The notes below the pieces were generated by a model, which saw only the letters and a list, made by a program, of their open reading frames with translations, did not search any database and was not told the DNA's origin. Shown here in pieces: positions 27,906 to 37,184 of a stretch of 64,000 bases of DNA. Positions within the stretch are counted from its first letter, which is position 1; every line of letters begins with the position of its first letter. Both the position numbers and the translations under genes were made by a program. The stretch is from Candidatus Electrothrix rattekaaiensis. GTDB taxonomy: Bacteria > Desulfobacterota > Desulfobulbia > Desulfobulbales > Desulfobulbaceae. The stretch lies in the NCBI GenBank assembly GCA_032595675.1, contig JAVQMD010000003.1:124001-188000 (forward strand), given 5' to 3'.

Positions 27906-28090
27906 AGCATTCTTCCTTGAATCTATGGTGATGTGCAGGAAATCAAAACAGTTTATCTGCTCCTTCCGCTCATCTTGAACAGACAACAATACTTGTGGCG
28001 CAGAGGGAAAGCAATATAAAAACATCAATTTTCCTGAAAAATTGCATATATCCACTTAGAACCCCGCCCTCCCTGCTTCTCCCGGAAAAA

Positions 28091-28290
28091 CATAGAGAGT
28101 GCTTTTTCCAAAACCATTCCCTATGTCGTACCACGACCATTCTCTATGTCATAGACGAGGACTCCCTATGTCGTATGACGAGATAGGGAATGGTCGTCCT
28201 GCGAGGACTCCCTATGTTTTGATACGAGATAGGGAAAGGTTTTCCGACGAGCATTCCCTATGTTTTATAACGGGACAGGGAATGGTTTTT
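28091..28290. repeat. Array of ~23-nt palindromic units upstream of HU/DUF4469 paralog 2
   Basis: The forward core ATTCCCTATG (or ACTCCCTATG, ATTCTCTATG) starts at 28116, 28139, 28161, 28207 and 28253. The inverted core ATAGGGAA or CAGGGAATGG lies near 28183, 28229 and 28276, and a further inverted half near 28091. The unit spacing is 22-23 nt, and 46 nt once units alternate in direction. Three strong hairpins can form. The array ends about 27 bp before the TTGACA box of the next gene. Confidence 0.85.
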
Positions 28291-28316
28291 TATTCGCACG
28301 GGACAGCAGAAAACTG

Positions 28317-28345
28317 TTGACAGGGGAAAACTCTCGTCTTAGGTT
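28317..28345 (+). promoter_or_regulatory. Likely promoter of HU/DUF4469 paralog 2
   Basis: A perfect TTGACA (28317-28322) with a weak TAGGTT -10 candidate 17 bp later, about 60 bp before the gene. The -35 box is convincing, the -10 is not. Confidence 0.4.
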
Positions 28346-28403
28346 GAACAGTACATACTTTTCATGCAGCTATCTCAACTATTTGAACAAAAGGAGACAG
28401 ATC

Positions 28404-29483
28404 ATGGCAACAGTTCAATGGAGGCCCACACCTAACGCACTCACCACTCCCGTCTCATACCGGATGCTTTTCCTGCCGAGAAACGTGGTGAACACTGAGG
28501 AACTGGCTGCACGCATGGCTGCGGCCCTGCCCAATTATAGCGCGGAGGAGCTTCGCACCATCTTGGCTACCCGCAACGAGATCGTTCAGCAGAGCCTGAT
28601 CAACGGCGAGCAGGTGACCGAGGAGAATAATTTCACCTATGCCCTCTCCTTTACCGGCAGGCTGGATGGCCCGGATGATCCGCCTCCGCCGGTGGACCAG
28701 TGTCTTCAGGTGCGCGTCCATGCCTCGCCACCCTTTGTCAACGAGGTCCGTCATGCCGCCCGGCTGGAGCGGCTGTCCCGTGAAAAGAAACTCCCTCTGA
28801 TCAACACGGCTGAGGACACCCTGCTCAGGCTGGATAATGTCCTCAACCCGAACGGTGTGCTGCGGCTCACCGGGGAAGATCTTTCTTTTGATCAGGATCA
28901 GGGCACGGGCGAGTGCGTGATTGAGGGGACCGAGAGCGGTCAGACTATGCAGAGCCGGGTGAATCTGGTGACTAACACTGCAATCATGCTCATGCCGGAC
29001 ATCCCGGCACAGGCCCATCCTTGGAATAATGAGTACACCGTCTCGCTGACCACGCACTACAGCACCCACGGCACACCGCGCACCGGCACGTATGATCGGA
29101 TGCTACGCACTCCGCTGCCCCTGACCAATTTCAGCCACCCTAATCCACCGGAGGTCGGCATCCTCACCGACGATGCGGCTGCCCCCTATGTCTCGGTCAC
29201 CGGCGGAACGGTTTCGGCGGATGAAACCGTGCGCATTCAGGTCACCCAGGATCTGACCGAAGAAGAGCTCCGGTTCTCGCTGCTTGATATGAAGGAGGAA
29301 GGCGCGGCGGGCGACGAGGTGGCCGTGACAGCAAACGGGACATACACTCTGCCCGGCTTCAGCGGCTCGGCCCTGAGTTCCCTGGAGATTACGGTCAATA
29401 ACTATAGCGGGCTGTGGGAGATGATCCGCAATAGCTACGGTGGCAGGTTGATTGATGTGCTGGAGATTGAGGTTGGTTCATAA
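28404..29483 (+). CDS. HU-like DNA-binding/DUF4469-type protein, paralog 2
   Basis: A 359-aa protein matching the one at 15260-16336 in every segment: VQWRPTPNALTTPVSYR at the start, LINGEQVTEENNFTYALSF for the HU-like arm, and DTLLRLDNVLNPNGVLRLTG and MLMPDIPAQAHPWNNEYTVSLTT in the middle. It ends with GLWEMIRNSYGGRLIDVLEI. AAGGAG lies 9 nt before the ATG. It likely binds DNA through the N-terminal domain, while the rest looks like beta-sandwich modules of unknown role. It stands alone behind the palindromic array rather than being followed by the M48 gene as in paralog 1. Confidence 0.75.
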   Translation: MATVQWRPTPNALTTPVSYRMLFLPRNVVNTEELAARMAAALPNYSAEELRTILATRNEIVQQSLINGEQVTEENNFTYALSFTGRLDGPDDPPPPVDQCLQVRVHASPPFVNEVRHAARLERLSREKKLPLINTAEDTLLRLDNVLNPNGVLRLTGEDLSFDQDQGTGECVIEGTESGQTMQSRVNLVTNTAIMLMPDIPAQAHPWNNEYTVSLTTHYSTHGTPRTGTYDRMLRTPLPLTNFSHPNPPEVGILTDDAAAPYVSVTGGTVSADETVRIQVTQDLTEEELRFSLLDMKEEGAAGDEVAVTANGTYTLPGFSGSALSSLEITVNNYSGLWEMIRNSYGGRLIDVLEIEVGS

Positions 29484-29771
29484 TACGATAGCATGATTGC
29501 AACAGGAGGAGGTGATGAAGGCAAAGGAGAAGGCCGGTTGGGAAAAGAGGCGTGTGCCGGGCAAGGCTTGGTAACGTGTGTCACCAAGAGAGATGTTATC
29601 AGGCGAATATACCAGCATCAGGCTGTATTGTTTTGTATTTCCCCTTGACCATCATTGCTTCGTATGTCAATATTTTTAGGCAAAAGCAGCATGAGCAGCA
29701 TTACTCAACCACAACACAACTATAAAGGTGAGTTCATGACGTAGCATCATCTTTACAAAGGAGGAGAAACC

Positions 29772-30563
29772 ATGGCAGACAAACCACTGAACACACCCAC
29801 AGAGGCAGAGAAGATTCCCTCAAATCAGTCAGGGACATCGGAACCACCAAGTGCCAAGATGGCCTACAGAATGGTCATGACGATGCTTGGCATTTTGTGT
29901 TTTCTTATCCTTGCTGTGTTGCTTCTTGTCTATACCACGTCAGGCGGCAACGCGGAGGATGTTGTTGAATTCGGTAAATGGACGGTGTCTGTGCTGCTGG
30001 GCGCATTCGGCGCATGGATCGGCGGAGGTGCTGCCTATTTCTTTGGGAAAGAGAATATGGTTGAGAGCAACCGTTCAACCGAAGCTGTGTTGCAGATTCA
30101 GAAGAATGCATTGCAGAACACAGGCAAGCGCGATTATATCAAAGAACTGACCTTGTCCACTATCAACAGTACCTTTAACTTCAATCCTCACTCAACAAAA
30201 GAAGATATTGTCAACTGCCTTACCGGCCATGCTGATTACTGGTGGGTGCCGGTCTTTGATGAGGAAGGAAAGGGAATAATAGAGGACCTCCTGCATGTCA
30301 GGATTATCTGGGATGATCAGTTTGATAACGGGGAGACGGTGGCGGCGTTGCTGGAGCACCTTGCTGACGACGAAGAGCTTGGCAGGAAGTACGACAAACT
30401 GCACGGCCCCTCATTCTTCATCAAAGTAACACCTGATGACAAGGTTGCCGACACAGCCCGCAGAATGGAGAAGTCAGGGGCAGCTATTGGCGTGGTCACT
30501 GACGAGAAAGGCAAGCCGACCCACTGTTTTACCAAACATAACCTGTTGACAACGCAGAGCTGA
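29772..30563 (+). CDS. Membrane protein with CBS-like C-terminal domain
   Basis: A 263-aa protein with a Pro/Ser-rich cytoplasmic tail, two membrane helices (about 33-55 and 69-92) and a short amphipathic linker. The soluble part (about 120-263) has two halves resembling a CBS pair, with WWVPVFDEEGKGIIEDLLHV and then KVTPDDKVADTARRMEKSGAAIGVVTDEKG. CBS pairs sense nucleotides. GGAGGAG stands before the ATG. The CBS call is by eye only. It is monocistronic, near the bacteriohemerythrin gene. Confidence 0.6.
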   Translation: MADKPLNTPTEAEKIPSNQSGTSEPPSAKMAYRMVMTMLGILCFLILAVLLLVYTTSGGNAEDVVEFGKWTVSVLLGAFGAWIGGGAAYFFGKENMVESNRSTEAVLQIQKNALQNTGKRDYIKELTLSTINSTFNFNPHSTKEDIVNCLTGHADYWWVPVFDEEGKGIIEDLLHVRIIWDDQFDNGETVAALLEHLADDEELGRKYDKLHGPSFFIKVTPDDKVADTARRMEKSGAAIGVVTDEKGKPTHCFTKHNLLTTQS

Positions 30564-30788
30564 TCTAGACACGGGATCGGCAGGAAGGGAGGTTCGGTGA
30601 AGGGGTTGGTCAGAAAGGAAGTCACCGACAGTTTCATCACCCGATCAAATCAGGGACAGTCACAGTGTCCGGGAAGTTAAGTGTTGATACCCCTCCCGGT
30701 ACGCTTAACAGTGTGCTGAAGCAGACCGAGCACCTTCGTGGAAATCCACGCCTGATATGCTCATGAGAAACGGCTATGATCCTCCTGC

Positions 30789-31466
30789 TCATCCGTTCTT
30801 CAACATCTCCTGCCACTTGAGATCTTCCTTCAGAATATGATTGGCGATCACGTCAACTATAAGAAACCTGAGCAGCTCACGCGAGGTTGCCTCCTCCTCA
30901 CGTATACGGTTGACCAATGACATAATCCGACTGAGCAGTTTCTTATGTATATCCTTGTGCAGGGAGGCTATTTCCGGAACCATTGCGTTCAGAAACTTTT
31001 CTTCATCCCTGAAGTGCCTCTGGATCTCCCCCAGGAGTTTGAGTACGGTTGTATCGTAATCTATTTCCTGCTTATCATCTATGATCGCTTCAGTAATCTT
31101 GTTTGCTGCATAAAAGAGGGATTGATGCTGGCGGTCAATAAGCTTGTTGCCACAGTTGAAGGATGAACGCCAGACAAGCGTTCCCACTACTTTGAACTCT
31201 CTATTCTCCTCCTCCTTTTCCACCTCCTCCAGCACCTTCTGTCGCCTGTAGCTGTATCGTTGACTCAGAACAACCGCACTCGTCATAATCAGTATACCAC
31301 CGCTGAACAGACCAATTCCGTTACGTAACCGGGCAATGGCGAGCACACCGGAACTTATGTATAACAACGGCATTGACTGGTACAGCCATTCAGGTTTGTA
31401 CCAGTCGCGATAGGCATCAATAATATGGCGAATTATACTCATCACGTTGACGTTCTCCGGTTGCAT
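30789..31466 (-). CDS. Membrane-anchored bacteriohemerythrin
   Basis: A 225-aa protein. The N-terminal part has one or two membrane segments (about 28-45 and 50-70) and a charged Glu/Lys helix. The C-terminal 125 residues are a hemerythrin domain with every di-iron ligand visible: IDRQH, HFRDEE (HxxxE), HKDIH (HxxxH) and HILKED (HxxxxD). Such proteins bind O2 for sensing, storage or delivery, which fits an organism meeting oxygen gradients. An ATG at 31442 with GGAG 12 nt upstream is an alternative start. No signalling output domain is attached. Confidence 0.88.
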   Translation of the reverse strand: MQPENVNVMSIIRHIIDAYRDWYKPEWLYQSMPLLYISSGVLAIARLRNGIGLFSGGILIMTSAVVLSQRYSYRRQKVLEEVEKEEENREFKVVGTLVWRSSFNCGNKLIDRQHQSLFYAANKITEAIIDDKQEIDYDTTVLKLLGEIQRHFRDEEKFLNAMVPEIASLHKDIHKKLLSRIMSLVNRIREEEATSRELLRFLIVDVIANHILKEDLKWQEMLKNG

Positions 31467-31656
31467 GTTGACGGTAAGAAAGCGACACAGAAAGGCGGAT
31501 CTACTTTATCTTATAAGATAGCAGATCCTTTTCCGCAAAATCAATGAAATATTTAGACACCGTTAATTCTCCCGAGAACCTTTGGCAGAGATTGAGGAAT
31601 CTGCATAGACTGTCGGGGGAAGAAAGGAAGGGATACAAAGAGAAGGAGGCAGGACG

Positions 31657-31679
31657 GCTCGGGGGAAGCTCCCCCGAGC
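31657..31679. terminator. GC-rich hairpin downstream of the epimerase gene
   Basis: A perfect 10-bp stem GCTCGGGGGA with its complement and a 3-nt loop, between the bacteriohemerythrin and epimerase genes. No T-run on either side; it probably acts as an mRNA 3' end. Confidence 0.55.
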
Positions 31680-31706
31680 ATAAAGACATGCAGAAAACCC
31701 AGAGTG

Positions 31707-32690
31707 CTAAATATACCCTTCTGCTCTGTACCAATCACCGGTCCGCTTCAGGCCCTCATCCAGACCAATCTTGGGAGCATACCCGAGATCCCGCTTGGCC
31801 TTGCTGATATCAAAGGCGCGGTTCTGGCGGAACCAATCCACCCGGCGCGGGAAGATAGGCGGCGTGATCTTCAAAGGCTTGCAGACCTTTTCACAGACAT
31901 GACCGGCAATGACCAAGGGCATAATAGGATAATGGGGCACATCAACCTCCACCCCCAAGGCTGTACCGGTCTTGCGAACTAGGGTCTCAATGGTGACATA
32001 TTCCTCATCAGCAATCAGATAGGCCTCTCCCACCCCTTTACCCGGCTCCATAGCCAACATCAGGGCATCCACCAGATTATCAATATACAGGGGATGATAC
32101 AAGGTCTTACCCGATCCGAACATAGGAAAGCTGCCCTTGCTGACTCGCCTAAAGATCATCTGAAAACGCTCTGGATCACCAGGACCATAGATAGCAGCAG
32201 GTCGGATGATAATGGTATCCATGCCATGTTTACAGTAATCGTTGACAACAGGCTCAGCATCATACTTGGTCTGCTGATAGTAATCACCGGGCTGGATGGG
32301 CGCATCCTCAGCTGCTGGCGGATGATCCACATTTCCATGCACACCGCAGGTGGAGCAGTAAACAAACTTCTTTACCTTATGTTCTAAAGCGGACGCAAGT
32401 ACGATCTTGGTGCCGCCTACATTCACCTCGTCGTAGTAGTTGTTCGGGACATCCAGCTCCCGGAAGGCTGCGGCAAGATGCTGGACAATGTCCACGCCTT
32501 CCATGCACTCATCAACAACCGCACGATCAGTCACCGTGCCGATGACGACCTTGGCACCCCAGGAGCGGATTTCGTCGGTTTTTAACCCTTCCTGATAATC
32601 CAGGCTCACGACCTCGTGACCTTCATCAATCAACCGTTTGACCAGAGCCTTACCGGTAAAGCCGGTACCGCCTGTTACAAGTACTTTCAT
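31707..32690 (-). CDS. NAD(P)-dependent epimerase/dehydratase (extended SDR)
   Basis: A 327-aa extended SDR. The N-terminal TGGTGFTGKALV motif (about 6-18) binds the nucleotide, YYQQTK gives the catalytic YxxxK, and IIRPAAIYGPGDPERF is the typical active-site segment. It is closest in style to the 3-beta-hydroxysteroid dehydrogenase/nucleoside-diphosphate-sugar epimerase group. Being next to polysaccharide genes, it may make a sugar nucleotide, but a lipid or sterol-like substrate cannot be excluded. Confidence 0.85.
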   Translation of the reverse strand: MKVLVTGGTGFTGKALVKRLIDEGHEVVSLDYQEGLKTDEIRSWGAKVVIGTVTDRAVVDECMEGVDIVQHLAAAFRELDVPNNYYDEVNVGGTKIVLASALEHKVKKFVYCSTCGVHGNVDHPPAAEDAPIQPGDYYQQTKYDAEPVVNDYCKHGMDTIIIRPAAIYGPGDPERFQMIFRRVSKGSFPMFGSGKTLYHPLYIDNLVDALMLAMEPGKGVGEAYLIADEEYVTIETLVRKTGTALGVEVDVPHYPIMPLVIAGHVCEKVCKPLKITPPIFPRRVDWFRQNRAFDISKAKRDLGYAPKIGLDEGLKRTGDWYRAEGYI

Positions 32691-32856
32691 TGTTATTGCT
32701 TCCTTAAAAATTTATGAGGCCGCTTTGCAGCGGAATGTTTAATGAGTAGGGAGCCCTTCCTTTTGTACAGTCTCTATGACCACCCTAATCCTCGCGCCAT
32801 TTAAAAACAACCGACCTAACGCCGGAAAAAATAAGGCCGAGGGGAGGAATCCTCTG

Positions 32857-34467
32857 CTATCTCTGGCTCGCAACAGCCTTCACTGTCAACGAACGAAGGA
32901 GATAATCCCCCGGTCTCTTGCCCGGATCAATACGCAGCAGGCCGCGAACATCCGGATGAGGCAAGCGAAGGAAAAAACGATTTTTTCCCTTATGTATTTT
33001 CTGCTCCACCACTTGGTGCGGCACTATTATATCACTGGTATTTTCTCCAGTAGTAAAATACAGGGCAAAGGTAGTGTTCTGTGGAGCATCCACTTTAACT
33101 TCAACCAAATAGCGTTCAGGCCTTTCCGGGGGCGTGAACGGAAGCACAAAAAACGGATCATCACCGTGCGCATGGATGAGCAATCCCTCGGGATGGTGTT
33201 CCAAGCTGACATCGTTACGCAAGAAATTTTTTTGCAAATCCAATGAGTCGTCTATCCGCATGCGTACTGTCTCGGATGCCGCATATTGTTCTTCAAGTAC
33301 TTTGTTCGTCCATGCAGTTGGATTGGGGGCAAGTGCTCTACCGAGATTTCTAGCCACCCATATCTCAATAACGATATCAGGGCGTTCTTGAAGAATCAAG
33401 TCCTGAAATTTATCCAGCTTAATATAACGAGAATAAATAACCCGTTTAAAACGTTCATTAAAGAATCGCTGGAGAGGACTACCAAAGGAATCATGCACAA
33501 CAAGAGCGGCCAGTTTTTTCTCCGAACAACCATTTTCAGAAGGTAACCTTGAAACAGGAATATCCGCTCCCTGAAAATATTGTGCGGCAGGAGAAGGATA
33601 AATATTTCTCCCTGTAGCACAGGGCTCTGCAATACTCACAATATCTACGTACTCACTCACCGTCTTTTCTTGATGCATAAGCCGACAAAGGTCGCCAGAA
33701 AAATTAACCTTTTCCCGAACCACCTCCTTATCAGTCATATACTCAATTTCATCAGGAAACCAATCGGAACATCGCTTCATAATCTGATTAAAAGCCAGCA
33801 ATGCTCCAGAATTATTCCAATGGGTATCAGTCTTGAAATAAAGCTGCTTTCTCTGTTTGTTTCCTCGTAATACAGGGTAAAGATTTGCAAAATCTTCGAA
33901 AAGCATATCTCGCTCTAAAAAGGAGGTAAACTGCTCATAAAAAGTTATTCCTCTACCACTTTGTATTCTGTCAGGAAGATATTCATCATAGATAGAAATT
34001 TTATTAGGAACCGGAACAAAAAGATACCTCACACCAAGACTGGCAAACCAATCTCGCCGATCAATCAGCGTCGCGGCATGTTTCTCAAGGGATATCTGAT
34101 CGCTCTGCTGCATCCCGTTAAAATCTTCAAACACCCCTTCGGCAGTATAAAAAAACCAACCGTCCCTGCCTTTAAGAACAAAATCAGAAGGTGATACCTG
34201 AAAAACCTTCAGAGAGATAATATTATATAATCTAATGAGGTTATCACGCAACCCGAAATGATCCCTGTAAAATGTATCAAATTTCTTCGGGAATTCAGCC
34301 AATCCGGTCATAGTCGGAACTATCTTGGGGAAAACAGCAAGCTTTCGTTTTTCCGCTTCTGAAATTTCTTTATGCGGACCCACCATAAACAGGCAAAAGG
34401 GCAAGAGAAGAAAAACCAGGAAAATGACAGAAACAGCTGCCGGATAAACTCGTCTCTTCAAGCTCAT
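32857..34467 (-). CDS. AlgJ/AlgX-like polysaccharide O-acetyltransferase
   Basis: A 536-aa protein with one N-terminal membrane anchor (about 8-28) and an SGNH-hydrolase-like periplasmic domain. Seen are FVLKGRDGWFFY, YLFVPVPNKISIY, TDTHWNNSGALLAFNQIM (the catalytic Asp-His block) and VVHDSFGSPLQRFF (the Ser block). A C-terminal beta-rich region follows. Such proteins accept acetyl groups passed by an MBOAT partner and transfer them to a secreted polymer. It starts 5 nt after the MBOAT gene stop. Confidence 0.87.
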   Translation of the reverse strand: MSLKRRVYPAAVSVIFLVFLLLPFCLFMVGPHKEISEAEKRKLAVFPKIVPTMTGLAEFPKKFDTFYRDHFGLRDNLIRLYNIISLKVFQVSPSDFVLKGRDGWFFYTAEGVFEDFNGMQQSDQISLEKHAATLIDRRDWFASLGVRYLFVPVPNKISIYDEYLPDRIQSGRGITFYEQFTSFLERDMLFEDFANLYPVLRGNKQRKQLYFKTDTHWNNSGALLAFNQIMKRCSDWFPDEIEYMTDKEVVREKVNFSGDLCRLMHQEKTVSEYVDIVSIAEPCATGRNIYPSPAAQYFQGADIPVSRLPSENGCSEKKLAALVVHDSFGSPLQRFFNERFKRVIYSRYIKLDKFQDLILQERPDIVIEIWVARNLGRALAPNPTAWTNKVLEEQYAASETVRMRIDDSLDLQKNFLRNDVSLEHHPEGLLIHAHGDDPFFVLPFTPPERPERYLVEVKVDAPQNTTFALYFTTGENTSDIIVPHQVVEQKIHKGKNRFFLRLPHPDVRGLLRIDPGKRPGDYLLRSLTVKAVASQR

Positions 34468-34471
34468 AGTC

Positions 34472-35914
34472 TTAAAATCTAAAATAGATAAAAGGATTAT
34501 AAGCTCCGACAGAGATGGAGCCCGCTGCACATAATAAAATCATCGAAGTGAGCACCAATTTTGTAACCTGTACGGATACAGCGGCAAAGTGATTTTCTTT
34601 TGCCCAAACCTTCCAGTATGTCCGTAGCCAGGGATAAAGAGGAAGACTCAGCAGAATGCCGGCCACAAGAGAACAGATAAATAAGGCATTACACTCCAAA
34701 CTGATTCGAGGGTGCATTCTCTCCGCACCCGATAAACCGTACATAACAGAAAAATACGAACCAGCTTCCGCGAGTTGTTCAAGACGAAAAAAAACCCAGC
34801 CGTTGATCACCACCAGCAGGGTATAACAATGCTGCCCGATCGGATGCATGCCAGTCACGATTCGGCCCCAGCTCCCCCGTTCCGCAACCAGAAAAAAGCC
34901 GTACATCAGGCCCCAAAGGATGAAATTCCAACTCGCACCATGCCAAAGGCCGCAAAGTAGAAAGACTATTAAGAGGTTTAAATTCGTCCTTTTATTGCCG
35001 TGCCGATTCCCCCCTAAGGGAATATAGAGATAATCTCTGAACCAAGTCGATAAGGAGATATGCCAACGCCGCCAAAATTCACGAATAGACCGACTGATAT
35101 ACGGATAGTTGAAATTTTCCAAAAAATGAAAACCGAACATACGCCCGAGTCCGATGGCCATATCCGAATACCCGGAAAAATCAAAATAAATTTGCAGGGT
35201 GTAACAAATAATACCGAGCCATGCCGTCCCAGTTGACAACAGCTCCGCCTGCATACCAAAGATATGATCCGCCATAAGCCCCATAGGGTTGGCGATCAGC
35301 ACCTTTTTTCCTAAACCGAAAATAAAACGCTCCACTCCGCAGGCAAAATCATGCAGACTGACTGTACGTTTTTTTATATGCTCCGCAATATCACTGTAGC
35401 GAACAATGGGACCTGCAATGAGTTGTGGAAAAAGGGAGATATACAGTCCAAGATAGAGAGGATTCTTTTGCGCCTTATATTCCTGACGATACAAATCAAT
35501 AAGATACGACATGGCCTGAAAGGTAAAAAAAGATATACCGATAGGAAGATGCACCTTCTGTAGGTGCATAAGGGGCATATTGAGCCAACTAAACAGGAGA
35601 TTGAGATTATCCACAGCAAAATTTGCATACTTAAAAAAACCAAGCATACCGAGATTGGCAACAAGAGCCGCTGCCAAAAGGAACTGAGCTGACCTGCTGC
35701 CCTGTATTCCGTCCCGATCTAAAAAAAGACCGAAGAAATAATTCATCACGATGGAGGCAAGCATAACAAGCACAAAGAGCTGCTCGCCCCAAAGATAGAA
35801 GAAAAGACTGGCTAACAGTAAAAAAAGATTACGTCCTCTTTTACCGACACCGAGGTAACCCATCAGAAAAACAGGAAGAAAAAAAAAGAGAAATGTAATA
35901 GAGCTGAAAACCAT
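34472..35914 (-). CDS. MBOAT-family O-acyltransferase (AlgI-like)
   Basis: A 480-aa polytopic membrane protein with about 10-12 helices. MBOAT signatures RRWHISLSTWFRDYLYIPLGG and the catalytic His in CGLWHGASWNFILWG are present. AlgI-like enzymes move acetyl groups from the cytoplasm to the periplasm for polysaccharide O-acetylation. It is directly followed by the AlgJ/X-like gene and preceded by a glycosyltransferase gene, so this is an exopolysaccharide or O-antigen modification operon. Confidence 0.94.
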   Translation of the reverse strand: MVFSSITFLFFFLPVFLMGYLGVGKRGRNLFLLLASLFFYLWGEQLFVLVMLASIVMNYFFGLFLDRDGIQGSRSAQFLLAAALVANLGMLGFFKYANFAVDNLNLLFSWLNMPLMHLQKVHLPIGISFFTFQAMSYLIDLYRQEYKAQKNPLYLGLYISLFPQLIAGPIVRYSDIAEHIKKRTVSLHDFACGVERFIFGLGKKVLIANPMGLMADHIFGMQAELLSTGTAWLGIICYTLQIYFDFSGYSDMAIGLGRMFGFHFLENFNYPYISRSIREFWRRWHISLSTWFRDYLYIPLGGNRHGNKRTNLNLLIVFLLCGLWHGASWNFILWGLMYGFFLVAERGSWGRIVTGMHPIGQHCYTLLVVINGWVFFRLEQLAEAGSYFSVMYGLSGAERMHPRISLECNALFICSLVAGILLSLPLYPWLRTYWKVWAKENHFAAVSVQVTKLVLTSMILLCAAGSISVGAYNPFIYFRF

Positions 35915-35924
35915 ATCGGTTATG

Positions 35925-37184
35925 TTAGGCTGAATCTCTACTTAACGGCTTGATAAACCGCCCATACACCTCATGGAGAAGTTGTCCCGCCGCCGCTGAA
36001 GAATACTGCGCACGAGCCACCTTCCTTCCCTGCTCCCCCCTACTGCAAGCCCGTTCTCCCTCAGCATCAGCAAGGGCAGACTCTACCCCCGCAGCCAAGC
36101 CCTGCCCGTCACAGGAAGGTGCGTAATACCCAGCTTCCCCGAGCATTTTTTGATTATTCTCTGTGGCAAAACAGACCACTGGCAGCCCAGCAGCCATATA
36201 ATGAAGTAATTTCCCACTAGCCTCGCCGGAATCCGCTTCCTTGGGCTCAAGAGCAAGATCCCCTAAGGCCAACCAGTCACTCAGATCACAATAAGCGACC
36301 TGACCCGGTAACAGGCAGAATTGCTCCAGCTGATGCTGCCGGATATACTGTTCTGCATCCTCCAAAGGATAGCCGACGAGGACAAAAAAGAGATCCTCAC
36401 GTTCTGCGCAGAGAAGCTCCATTGCCTGAAAAATATGTTGTACCCCTTTTCCTGGGAGCAAGGAGCCGGTATAGAGAATGATCTGTTTATCCTGGGGAAT
36501 CATATCCTGAAAGCGATTTTTTTGAACGACCTGCTTGGGAGCTACCTCGAAAAAAACATCAGGAACAACATCCTGAAGCAGCAGAATCTTCTCTGGAGAG
36601 ACCTTAAACTCTTTTTCCAGGACCTGACAGCTCTGTTGAGAAGAACAGAAGAAGAGATCCGGCATTCGGCAGATCACACCTTCGATTGCCCGAAAAACGC
36701 CCAGGAGAAAAGAAAACGGACTAAAGGAGTCAAAGGCTTTATAGGCAGCCAGTTCCCCGGAAAGACTGCCCTGCATATCCATCAGCACCGTCATTTTTCG
36801 CCAGAACAGGCAAATTTTAACAGCCCAGCCTATCAGGGCACCTTCATGGAGGTGGCAGTGGAGCAGGGCAGGACGCTCCTGCCAAGCGGTTTTAAGGACA
36901 AGAAAGAAGAGGAAAAAATCCGCAAGAAAACGAAAGGGCGAATAGCCCGCATCCAGTTTGGTATAACCGGGAACAGCAGGAATACGCCGGATATCCATCC
37001 CCTCAACATCATCACCATGATGATAGGTACAGATGATGAGCTGATACGGGTAGGATCGCAGGGCCTCAACCTCATTACGAATCCGGATATGGCATCCTCG
37101 ATCGGCAAAAAACGGGGTGGGCGCAATATGCAGGACGGTTTGCCGCACTGTTTGCCTCGGTTCAACACCCTCCTGCCTGCTCAT
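35925..37184 (-). CDS. Glycosyltransferase family 4
   Basis: A 419-aa GT-B-fold enzyme. The C-terminal half has ILYTGSLLPGKGVQHIFQAM and a KEADSGEASGKLLHYMAAGLPVV block, the GT4 nucleotide-sugar site with the EX7E-type pair. The N-terminal half begins HIAPTPFFADRGCHIRI, a common start for such transferases. It would add a sugar to a lipid-linked glycan at the inner-membrane face. Its start overlaps the glpD stop by 4 bp. Confidence 0.88.
   Translation of the reverse strand: MSRQEGVEPRQTVRQTVLHIAPTPFFADRGCHIRIRNEVEALRSYPYQLIICTYHHGDDVEGMDIRRIPAVPGYTKLDAGYSPFRFLADFFLFFLVLKTAWQERPALLHCHLHEGALIGWAVKICLFWRKMTVLMDMQGSLSGELAAYKAFDSFSPFSFLLGVFRAIEGVICRMPDLFFCSSQQSCQVLEKEFKVSPEKILLLQDVVPDVFFEVAPKQVVQKNRFQDMIPQDKQIILYTGSLLPGKGVQHIFQAMELLCAEREDLFFVLVGYPLEDAEQYIRQHQLEQFCLLPGQVAYCDLSDWLALGDLALEPKEADSGEASGKLLHYMAAGLPVVCFATENNQKMLGEAGYYAPSCDGQGLAAGVESALADAEGERACSRGEQGRKVARAQYSSAAAGQLLHEVYGRFIKPLSRDSA

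Noticed and set aside
28099-28320. 73-codon frame with repeating HSLC peptides inside the palindromic array
   Set aside because: The peptide repeats follow from the DNA array; no ribosome binding site and the frame ends in the promoter region of the next gene.
29514-29573. 19-codon frame starting MKAKEKAGWEKRR after HU/DUF4469 paralog 2
   Set aside because: It has a purine-rich upstream stretch, but is too short and without any repeat or homolog evidence.
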